NCBI GenBank assembly: GCA_964491375.1 | Contig: CAZBGL010000058.1 | Span: 1 to 12,318, forward strand | Reading direction: 5' to 3' | From: CAZBGL01 sp964491375 | Lineage (GTDB): Bacteria > Desulfobacterota > Deferrisomatia > Deferrisomatales > Deferrisomataceae | Length of the DNA stretch: 12,318 nucleotides | Part shown: piece after piece, positions 6,668-12,318 of the stretch | How positions within the stretch are numbered: the stretch's first letter is position 1 | How the letters are laid out: each line of letters begins with the position of its first letter | Program-made: the position numbers and the translations under genes | Notes under the pieces: generated by a model | Database searches by the model: none | What the model was told of the DNA's origin: nothing | What the model saw: only the letters and a program-made list of their open reading frames with translations

Positions 6668-8326
6668 CTACGCCGGCGCCCGTTCCCCCCGGTACCGGGC
6701 CCGGAGCACCTTCTTGTCGATCTTGCCCACGCTCGTCTTGGGGATCGACTCCACGAACTCCACCCGGTCGGGCACGGCGTACCGCGAGATCCGTCCCTCG
6801 ACCGCGAGCGCCTCCAGGTGCTCCCGTACGGCCTGGGGCGTGATCCCGGCGCCGGGCGCCGGCACCACCAGGGCCAGGGGGCGCTCGCCCCACTTGTCGT
6901 CCGGAACGCCGACCACGGCGCACTCACCCACTCCCTCGATCCGGGAGATCAGGGTCTCGAGCTCCAGGGACGAGATCCACTCCCCTCCGGACTTGATCAC
7001 GTCCTTGATCCGGTCGGTGATCCGCACGTACCCGGCCGGATCGATGCTGGCCACGTCGCCGGTGTGCAGGTACCCGCCTCGCCACAGGGCCTCGGAGTTT
7101 TCGGGGTCCTTGAGGTAACCCTGGGTGAGCCAGGGCGAGCGCACCACGATCTCGCCCGTGGAGCGTCCGTCCCGGGGCACGTCCCGCAGCTCCTCGTCCA
7201 CCACCCGGAGCTCCACCAGGGGCACGGGCCGGCCGGTCTTGCACCGCACCTCCACCTGCTCCTCGGGCGGCCGGGACAGCGCGTCGGGATCGAGCTGGGC
7301 CAGGGTGAGCACCGGGCAGGTCTCGCTCATGCCGTAGCCCGAGAAGATGTCGATCCCCCGCTCCAGGGCGGCCCGGCAGAGCCCGTGGGGCAGGGCCGCC
7401 CCCCCGATCACCACCTTCCACCGCGACAGATCCACCTGGCGGGACGCCGGGTGGCTCAGGAGCATGTGGAGGATCGTGGGCACGCAGTGGCTGAACGTGA
7501 CCCCTTCGCGCTCGATCAGGCCCAGGAGCATCTCGGGGGCGTAGCGGCCGGGGTAGACCTGCTTCACCCCCAGCAGGGTGGCCACGTAGGGGATGCCCCA
7601 GGCATGCACGTGGAACATGGGCGTGATGGGCATGTAGACGTCGTCCCGGTGGAAACGACCCTGGGAGCCCTGCCAGGCCAGGGCGGCCGTACCGGCCAGG
7701 GTGTGCAGCACGAGCTGGCGGTGGCTGAAGTACACCCCCTTGGGGTTGCCCGTGGTCCCGGTGGTGTAGAACGTGGTGGCCCGGGTGTTCTCGTCCAGAT
7801 CCGGGAACGCATACCCCGGGTCGCCGCCGGCCACGAGCTCCTCGTACTCGGCCTCGACCGGCAGCTTGGTGCCGGGCCGCTCCCCCGTGTCGGTGAGGAG
7901 CACGAACCGCACGGGCCGCTCGATCCGGTCCCGAAGGGCCTCCACCAGGGGCAGGAAGTCGGCGTTCACGAGGATCACGTCGTCTTCCGCGTGGTTGATC
8001 GTGTACAGGATCTGGTCGGGCGACAGCCGCACGTTCACGGTGTGGAGCACCGCCCCCATCATGGGCACGGCGAAGAAGCACTCGAAGTACCGGTGGGTGT
8101 CCCAATCCATCACGGCCACGGTGCGACCCGGCCGCACACCCAGGGACTCGAGGCCCGAGGCCAGCCGGCCGATCCGCTCGCGGACCTCCCGGTACGTGAA
8201 CCGGCAGACGTCCCGGTACACGATCTCCTGGTCGGGCCGGTGGGCCAGGGGCGTGTGCCACAGGTGCTTGAGGAGCAGGGGGAACTCGTAGGCCGACGGG
8301 GTCCGGGTGATGGGGATGCCGTTCAT
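6668..8326 (-). CDS. Fatty-acid-CoA ligase, AMP-forming (AlkK / ttLC-FACS type)
   Basis: A 552-residue adenylate-forming enzyme that activates a medium- or long-chain fatty acid, or a related carboxylic acid, with ATP and then CoA. Core motifs are intact: P-loop YTTGTTGNPKG (187-197), SGYGMSET (329-336), HTGD (421-424), DRIKDVIKSGGEWIS (438-452) and the C-terminal catalytic lysine K535 in PKTSVGKIDKK. The FYTTGTTGNPKGVYFSHR wording and the length match the Thermus ttLC-FACS/AlkK group and differ from the second ligase at the right edge. The ATG (complement of 8324-8326) has GGGAGG (complement of 8335-8340) 8 nt upstream. There is no signal peptide. It is the last gene of the minus-strand cluster, 159 nt after the acyl-CoA dehydrogenase, so it may be co-transcribed or have its own promoter. 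Chain length cannot be read from sequence; an aryl or branched acid is possible. Confidence 0.92.
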   Translation of the reverse strand: MNGIPITRTPSAYEFPLLLKHLWHTPLAHRPDQEIVYRDVCRFTYREVRERIGRLASGLESLGVRPGRTVAVMDWDTHRYFECFFAVPMMGAVLHTVNVRLSPDQILYTINHAEDDVILVNADFLPLVEALRDRIERPVRFVLLTDTGERPGTKLPVEAEYEELVAGGDPGYAFPDLDENTRATTFYTTGTTGNPKGVYFSHRQLVLHTLAGTAALAWQGSQGRFHRDDVYMPITPMFHVHAWGIPYVATLLGVKQVYPGRYAPEMLLGLIEREGVTFSHCVPTILHMLLSHPASRQVDLSRWKVVIGGAALPHGLCRAALERGIDIFSGYGMSETCPVLTLAQLDPDALSRPPEEQVEVRCKTGRPVPLVELRVVDEELRDVPRDGRSTGEIVVRSPWLTQGYLKDPENSEALWRGGYLHTGDVASIDPAGYVRITDRIKDVIKSGGEWISSLELETLISRIEGVGECAVVGVPDDKWGERPLALVVPAPGAGITPQAVREHLEALAVEGRISRYAVPDRVEFVESIPKTSVGKIDKKVLRARYRGERAPA

Positions 8327-8485
8327 GATCGATGCCTCCCGTGGTGTCTTGCTGGAAAGCCGGAATGCCAGAACGCCTCGTCACTTCCCGAGGCCGTCGT
8401 GACGGTGCACGGCCGCCCGCTGCCCGGCTCCTGTCCGCCATCGGCCGGCGGGCCTTCGTGCCGCGCCGCTCCCACGGCCTCCTCC
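8327..8485 (-). other. 159-nt gap between acyl-CoA dehydrogenase and ligase, with two mutually exclusive hairpins
   Basis: No convincing promoter or gene is seen. GCCTCG/CGAGGC (8375-8380 with 8389-8394) and CGTCAC/GTGACG (8379-8384 with 8399-8404) overlap, so only one stem can form at a time. The stems are short (6 bp) and may be chance in GC-rich DNA. The ligase Shine-Dalgarno lies at 8335-8340. Confidence 0.3.
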
Positions 8486-9655
8486 TCAACCGTCGAGAAG
8501 ACGCGCCGCGATCACCGTGCGCTGGATCTGGTTCGTGCCCTCGTAGATCTGGGTGATCTTGGCGTCGCGCATCATCCGCTCCACCGGGTAGTCCCTCATG
8601 TACCCGTACCCGCCCAGGAGCTGCACGGCGTCCGTGGTGACGCGCATGGCCACGTCCGAGCACTTCATCTTGGCCATGGCCGAGAGCATCCCCGCCTCGG
8701 CCGAGAGCCGCACCCGGCCCTTCCGCGCCTCGGCGTCCGCCCGGGCCGCGGCAGCGTACAGCAGGTGCCGGGCGGCCTCGATCTCGGTGGCGAGCTCGGC
8801 CACCATCCACCGAAGGCCCTGGAACTCGGCCAGGGGCCGGCCGAACTGCCGGCGTTCTCTCAGGTACGCCATCGCCACCTCCAGGGCGCCCTCGGCGATG
8901 CCCAGGGCCTGGGCCCCCACCACGGGCCGGGTCCGGTCCAGGCAGGCCATGGCCAGCCCGAAACCGCCGCCCTCGGTTCCCAGAAGGTTCCCCGCCGGCA
9001 CCCGGCACCCCTCGAAGATCATCTCGGTGGTCACCGAGCCGCGGATCCCCATCTTGTCCTCGTGCTTGCCGGCCCGCACGCCGGGGGTGTCCGCAGGAAC
9101 CAGGAAGGCGCTGATGCCCCGGGCCCCGGCCTCGGGATCGGTCTTGGCGAACACGGTGTACAGGCCCGCGATGCCGCCGTGGGTGATGAAGCACTTGGTC
9201 CCGTCGATGACCCAGTGGGGGCCGTCCCGCACGGCCCGGGTGGTCATGGCGGCCACGTCGCTCCCGGCCCCGGGTTCGGTCAGGCAGAACGCCCCCAGCC
9301 ACTCGCCCGAGGCCAGCTTGGGCAGGTATGCCCGCTTCTGCTCCTCGGTGCCGGCGAGCTTGAGCGGCGTGAGCGCGAGTTCCTGATCGGCCAGCATCAC
9401 GGCCGACGAGGCGCACGCCCGGGCCACCTCCTCCACGATCAGGCACGCCACGAGCAGACCCTGGCCGGTGCCGCCGTACGCCTCGGGCACGTCGGCTCCC
9501 ATGTAGCCGAGCCGGCCGAACAGGTCCTTGAGATCCCAGGGGAACTCGCCGGAGGCGTCGATCTCGGCCGCGCGGGGGGCCACGCTTTCGCGCACCACCC
9601 GGCGCACGGCCTCCTGGATCGCCCGTTGATCCTCGGTGAGGGCGAAGAGCGCCAT
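8486..9655 (-). CDS. Acyl-CoA dehydrogenase (short/medium-chain type)
   Basis: A 389-residue FAD flavoenzyme that oxidises acyl-CoA to trans-2-enoyl-CoA and passes electrons to electron-transfer flavoprotein, the first oxidative step of beta-oxidation. The length is standard. Signatures: the all-helical N-terminal domain (about 1-120), FCLTEPGAGSD (123-133), GVRAGKHEDKMGIRGS (192-207), RRQFGRPLAEFQ (268-279), QLLGGYGYMRDYPVERMMRDAKI (345-367) and catalytic E372 in IYEGTNQIQR, the short-chain/butyryl-CoA arrangement. The ATG (complement of 9653-9655) has a strong AGGAGGAGGG (complement of 9661-9670) that overlaps the stop of the thiolase, 13 nt upstream, so the two are translationally linked. 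Substrate could be butyryl-CoA, a longer acyl-CoA or a branched-chain acyl-CoA; sequence alone does not settle this. Cytosolic. Confidence 0.95.
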   Translation of the reverse strand: MALFALTEDQRAIQEAVRRVVRESVAPRAAEIDASGEFPWDLKDLFGRLGYMGADVPEAYGGTGQGLLVACLIVEEVARACASSAVMLADQELALTPLKLAGTEEQKRAYLPKLASGEWLGAFCLTEPGAGSDVAAMTTRAVRDGPHWVIDGTKCFITHGGIAGLYTVFAKTDPEAGARGISAFLVPADTPGVRAGKHEDKMGIRGSVTTEMIFEGCRVPAGNLLGTEGGGFGLAMACLDRTRPVVGAQALGIAEGALEVAMAYLRERRQFGRPLAEFQGLRWMVAELATEIEAARHLLYAAAARADAEARKGRVRLSAEAGMLSAMAKMKCSDVAMRVTTDAVQLLGGYGYMRDYPVERMMRDAKITQIYEGTNQIQRTVIAARLLDG

Positions 9656-9668
9656 CGCGTCCCTCCTC

Positions 9669-10874
9669 CTACTCGGCCTCCACCAGGGTGGCCATCCCCA
9701 TGCCGCCGCCCACGCACAGGGTGGCGAGCCCCAGCTCCACCCCCTGCCGCCGCATCTCGTACAGCAGGCTCACCACGAGGCGGAGTCCGGTGCACCCCAC
9801 GGGATGGCCCAGGCCGATGCCGCTCCCGTTCACGTTGGTGCGCTCACGGTCCAGGCCCAGGTCGCGCTCGCACGCGATGTACTGGGCGGCGAACGCCTCG
9901 TTGAGCTCCACGAGCCCGATGTCGGCCAGAGACACCCCGGTGCGCTCCAGGAGCCTCCGGGTGGCCGGGACCGGGCCGTACCCCATGATCTCGGGGGGGA
10001 CGCCGGCGCTCGCCTGGGCCACGATCCGGCCCAGGGGCTCGAGGCCCAGTTCACGGGCCCGGGCCCGGCTCAGCACCACGGCGGCGGCCGCGCCGTCGTT
10101 GAGGCCCGAGCTGTTGCCCGCCGTGACCGTGCCGTCCTTCTTGAACACGGGCGGAAGCCGCTCCAGGTCCGCCAAGGTGAGCCCGAACCGGGGGTGTTCG
10201 TCCCGGTCCACCACGGTCTCCCCCTTTTTTCCGGGGACGCGCACCGGAACGACCTCGTCGCGGAAGCGGCCCGAGCGCACCGCCGCCTCGGCGTTCCGGT
10301 GGCTGCGCAGCGCCACCTCGTCCTGCTCGCGGCGGCCGATGCCGTGGCGCTCGGCCAGGTTTTCGGCCGTGAGGCCCATGATCATCTCGCGTCCCAGGAT
10401 GCGGCTTCCCGAGTTCAGGAGCTCCCACAGGGCGTCGGTCATCTCGCCGTGGGTGAGCCGCTGGCCCCACCGGGCCGTCTTGAGCACGTAGGGCGCGTTG
10501 GACATGGACTCCACGCCCACCACCAGCACGGCGTCGGCCTCGCCCGCAAGGATCTGGAGCCGGGCGCACGCCAGGGCCTGCATGGAGGACGAGCACTGCT
10601 TCTGGACCGTGTACGCCGGCACCTCCACCGGGATGCCCGCGGCAAGCGCCGCGGTGCGCGCGGTGTTGGCCTCGTCGGGGCACTGGATGCACTCGCCGGC
10701 GATCACCTCGTCCAACGACTCCGCCCCGACGCCGGCCCGGGCCAGGGCCTCCTGCATCACCAGGGCGGCCAGGCGGTGCGCCCGCACGTCCCTGAGCCCG
10801 CCTCCGAACTTCCCGATGGGGGTTCGCACCGCCCCCACGATCACCGCGTCGCGGTCGGTCTTCTGGAAACGCAT
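9669..10874 (-). CDS. Thiolase (acetyl-CoA C-acyltransferase / acetyltransferase)
   Basis: A 401-residue thiolase II-family enzyme that cleaves 3-ketoacyl-CoA with CoA, or condenses two acetyl-CoA in reverse. The catalytic residues are present: nucleophile C94 in QKQCSSSMQAL, H357 in GIGLGHPVG and C387 in LCVGGGMG, with NEAFAAQ at 325-331. Slightly unusual wording: CPDEANTART (65-74) where GQNTARQ-like sequence is usual, and NVNGSGIGLGHPVGCTG (347-363) where GGAIALGHPLGASG is common. The catalytic set is nevertheless intact. The ATG (complement of 10872-10874) has GGAGG (complement of 10881-10885) 6 nt upstream. It ends 13 nt before the acyl-CoA dehydrogenase start, indicating one operon for steps of the same pathway. 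A degradative role is favoured by the neighbours; an acetoacetyl-CoA-forming role cannot be excluded. Confidence 0.94.
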   Translation of the reverse strand: MRFQKTDRDAVIVGAVRTPIGKFGGGLRDVRAHRLAALVMQEALARAGVGAESLDEVIAGECIQCPDEANTARTAALAAGIPVEVPAYTVQKQCSSSMQALACARLQILAGEADAVLVVGVESMSNAPYVLKTARWGQRLTHGEMTDALWELLNSGSRILGREMIMGLTAENLAERHGIGRREQDEVALRSHRNAEAAVRSGRFRDEVVPVRVPGKKGETVVDRDEHPRFGLTLADLERLPPVFKKDGTVTAGNSSGLNDGAAAAVVLSRARARELGLEPLGRIVAQASAGVPPEIMGYGPVPATRRLLERTGVSLADIGLVELNEAFAAQYIACERDLGLDRERTNVNGSGIGLGHPVGCTGLRLVVSLLYEMRRQGVELGLATLCVGGGMGMATLVEAE

Positions 10875-10944
10875 GGCGCCCCTCCATGCCGAGTGGGGTT
10901 GGAACCTCTATGGTCAAACGGCTAGACGGCCCGAACGTCGGAGT

Positions 10945-10967
10945 GCCCGAAGGCCGTTGGACCTTCG
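10945..10967 (-). repeat. Inverted repeat copy B, downstream of the long-chain acyl-CoA synthetase; arms shared with 6566-6598
   Basis: GCCCGAAGG (10945-10953) and GGACCTTCG (10959-10967) are separated by 5 bases; the same two 9-mers occur in the same order at 6566-6598. It can fold as CCGAAGG/CCTTCGG (10947-10953 with 10962-10968). It sits 59 nt past the stop of the minus-strand ligase and about 70 nt before the thiolase start. No T-run follows on the minus strand. Confidence 0.5.
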
Positions 10968-10976
10968 GAGAAAGGG

Positions 10977-11020
10977 GGCGGGCCCGGGCCCGACACCGCC
11001 ACCCCTCCTCCCGGCCCGCC
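10977..11020 (-). terminator. GC-rich stem after the long-chain acyl-CoA synthetase, possible weak terminator
   Basis: GGCGGGCC (10977-10984) and GGCCCGCC (11013-11020) form 8-bp arms around 28 bases. On the minus strand the stem is followed by CCCTTTCT, a short pyrimidine tract. It begins 7 nt past the ligase stop. The long loop and the GC background make this low confidence. Confidence 0.3.
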
Positions 11021-11026
11021 GGCCCC

Positions 11027-12318
11027 TTAGGCCCCCGGGCCGTCAGGCCCCTGGCCGGCGGCCCGTCTCCGGCCGTAGATGTCGTCGATGAGCTCCGCGT
11101 ACTTCTCGTAGATGGTGCGGCGGCGGACCTTCATGGTGGCCGTCACCTCGTCGTCGTCGTGGTCCAGCTCCTTCTCCAGGAGCCGGAACTGGCGCACCTG
11201 CTTGACCCGGGCCAGGCCGGCGTTGGCCTTTTCCACCTCGCCCGCGATCAGTTCGACGACCTCGGGCCTGCGGGCCAGGCTCTTGAAGTTGGTGTACGGC
11301 ACCTTGTGTTCGGTGGCCCACTTGCCCACGTTGTCGTAGTCGATCTGGATCAGGGCGGCCACGAACCGCTCGCCCTCGCCGAGCACCACGGCTTCCTTGA
11401 TGTAGGGGCTCACCTTGAGGGCGTTCTCGATCTCGCTGGGTGCGATGTTCTTGCCCCCGGCCGTGATGATGATCGCCTTCTTCCGGTCCACGATCCTGAG
11501 GTGCCCGGCCTCGTCGAGCTCCACGATGTCGCCCGTGTGGAGCCAGCCCTCCTCGTCGATGGTGCGGCGCGTGGCCTCGGGGTCCCGGAAGTACCCGGCG
11601 AAGATCTGGGGCCCCCGCTTCAGCAGCTCCCCGTCGGGCGCGATCTTGAACTCCAGGCCCGGCACCACCTTGCCCACGGTGCCGAGGCGGATGTCGTCGC
11701 CCATGTGGATGAAGGACAGGCCCGAGCTTTCGGTCATGCCGTAGCCCTCCTTCACCCGGATCCCGATGGCGTGGAAGAACCGGAGCACCTCGGGCGAGAT
11801 GGCCGAGGCGGCCGAGAAGCAGAACCGCACCCTCCGGAGACCCACATGGTTCTGGAGCGCCCGGAACAGGAGGCCGTAGCACGCCCACCACACCAGGTGA
11901 TCCAGGGGGCTCCACGGCCGGTGGGCCAGGCGCTTGTCGGCCAAGCGATAGCCCTGGGCCATGCACAGGTCGAACAGCTTCTGGCGCCACCGGGGCGCGT
12001 CCTTGATCCCGATGATGATCGAGGACTGGAGCTTCTCCCAGATCCGCGGGACCCCCAGGAACACCGTGGGCGCGATCTCCCTCAGGTCGTCCTGGATCGT
12101 GCGGATCGACTCGGCGAAGTTCACGGTCACGCCCAGGTACAGGCTCAGGAACACGCTGAAGATCTGCTCGGCCACGTGGCACAGGGGCAGGTAGCTCACC
12201 ACCGAGTCGGAGGGTACGATGCCCGTGGCCTCCACCATGGCCCGGGTCATGGCCAGGATGTTCCGGTGGGTGATCATGGCGCCCTTGGGGTGGCCCGTGG
12301 TCCCCGAGGTGTAGATGA
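11027..12318 (-). CDS. Long-chain fatty-acid-CoA ligase, N-terminus cut by the window edge
   Basis: The frame is open to the right edge. The visible 429 residues begin inside the ATP-binding P-loop (YTSGTTGHPKG, bases 12313-12281), so about 150-200 N-terminal residues lie outside, and the Met at 12277 is internal. Counting from the Ile codon at 12316: GYGMTESSG at 191-199, HTGD at 260-263, DRKKAIIITAGGKNIAPSEIE from 277 and the catalytic lysine K396 in TATMKVRRR. The inserts (NFAESIRTIQDDLREIAPTVF; YNVGKWA-type C-domain) fit the large bacterial LC-FACS group (600-650 residues, FadD15/FAA1-like), distinct from the AlkK-type enzyme at 6668-8326. It forms acyl-CoA via acyl-AMP, typically at the inner membrane face. 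It is 152 nt upstream of the thiolase and may be the first gene of that cluster or a separate unit. Confidence 0.92.
   Translation of the reverse strand, partial: IYTSGTTGHPKGAMITHRNILAMTRAMVEATGIVPSDSVVSYLPLCHVAEQIFSVFLSLYLGVTVNFAESIRTIQDDLREIAPTVFLGVPRIWEKLQSSIIIGIKDAPRWRQKLFDLCMAQGYRLADKRLAHRPWSPLDHLVWWACYGLLFRALQNHVGLRRVRFCFSAASAISPEVLRFFHAIGIRVKEGYGMTESSGLSFIHMGDDIRLGTVGKVVPGLEFKIAPDGELLKRGPQIFAGYFRDPEATRRTIDEEGWLHTGDIVELDEAGHLRIVDRKKAIIITAGGKNIAPSEIENALKVSPYIKEAVVLGEGERFVAALIQIDYDNVGKWATEHKVPYTNFKSLARRPEVVELIAGEVEKANAGLARVKQVRQFRLLEKELDHDDDEVTATMKVRRRTIYEKYAELIDDIYGRRRAAGQGPDGPGA

Larger units (their letters stand above)
10875..11026. other. 152-nt gap between thiolase and long-chain acyl-CoA synthetase
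   Basis: It holds the two inverted repeats listed separately, the thiolase Shine-Dalgarno, and a minus-strand TTGACC (complement of 10912-10917) that lacks a matching -10 at 16-18 bp. No gene is seen. A thiolase promoter is expected here but I cannot point to one. Confidence 0.4.

Noticed and set aside
8355..8385. Sigma54-type promoter on the minus strand (TGGCAT near 8370)
   Set aside because: The -12 element would read CTTTC, lacking the conserved GC of TTGC.
6924..9446. 840-codon open frame on the minus strand in a second phase
   Set aside because: Arg/Gly/Pro-rich shadow spanning the dehydrogenase-ligase boundary; no recognisable motif, and it overlaps two well-supported genes.
6500..9904. 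Very long open frame on the plus strand opposite the ligase, dehydrogenase and thiolase genes
   Set aside because: Its translation is low-complexity His/Gly/Pro/Arg-rich sequence, typical of the antisense frame of GC-rich genes; the minus-strand frames encode complete, motif-bearing enzymes.
11027..12277. Complete 416-residue ligase starting at the Met at 12277
   Set aside because: The P-loop YTSGTTGHPKG is read in frame directly upstream of that Met, so the protein extends past the right edge.

Overview
The window is GC-rich, densely coded bacterial chromosome. Gene content (long-form SerA beside a class V aminotransferase, hisZ followed by purA, and a fatty-acid activation and beta-oxidation cluster) fits a high-GC member of the former Deltaproteobacteria (Desulfobacterota, possibly Deferrisoma-like). 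That placement is inference from gene order and protein flavour, not from a marker alignment. I see no insertion sequence, phage gene, CRISPR array or clear sign of horizontal transfer. Most of the window is ordinary core metabolism.

Left part (1-6195, plus strand). The window opens inside a gene whose visible C-terminal 250 residues are a low-complexity tail of acidic, Pro/Gly-rich linkers broken by four Arg/Lys clusters; the parent protein cannot be named. A compact biosynthetic operon follows: class V aminotransferase (GTG start at 830), serA (4-nt ATGA overlap), hisZ (13-nt gap) and purA (5-nt gap). SerA and the aminotransferase probably supply the first two steps of phosphoserine synthesis. 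HisZ is the regulatory partner of a short-form HisG encoded elsewhere. PurA commits IMP to AMP.

Middle (6196-6667). A sigma70-type promoter drives tRNA-Lys(UUU) and tRNA-Glu(UUC), probably one transcript ending in a strong hairpin terminator at 6520-6549. A 15-bp palindrome lies over the -10 and expected start of this promoter.

Right part (6668-12318, minus strand). Reading leftwards from the right edge: a long-chain acyl-CoA synthetase cut by the window edge, a 152-nt gap, then thiolase, acyl-CoA dehydrogenase (13-nt gap), a 159-nt gap, and a second acyl-CoA ligase of the AlkK/ttLC-FACS type. Together they look like fatty-acid (or other carboxylic-acid) activation and beta-oxidation; the hydratase and 3-hydroxyacyl-CoA dehydrogenase steps are not here. 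Two inverted repeats sharing the same 9-base arms lie just downstream of the two ligase genes (6566-6598 and 10945-10967); these and the basic-cluster tail are the least explained items in the window.
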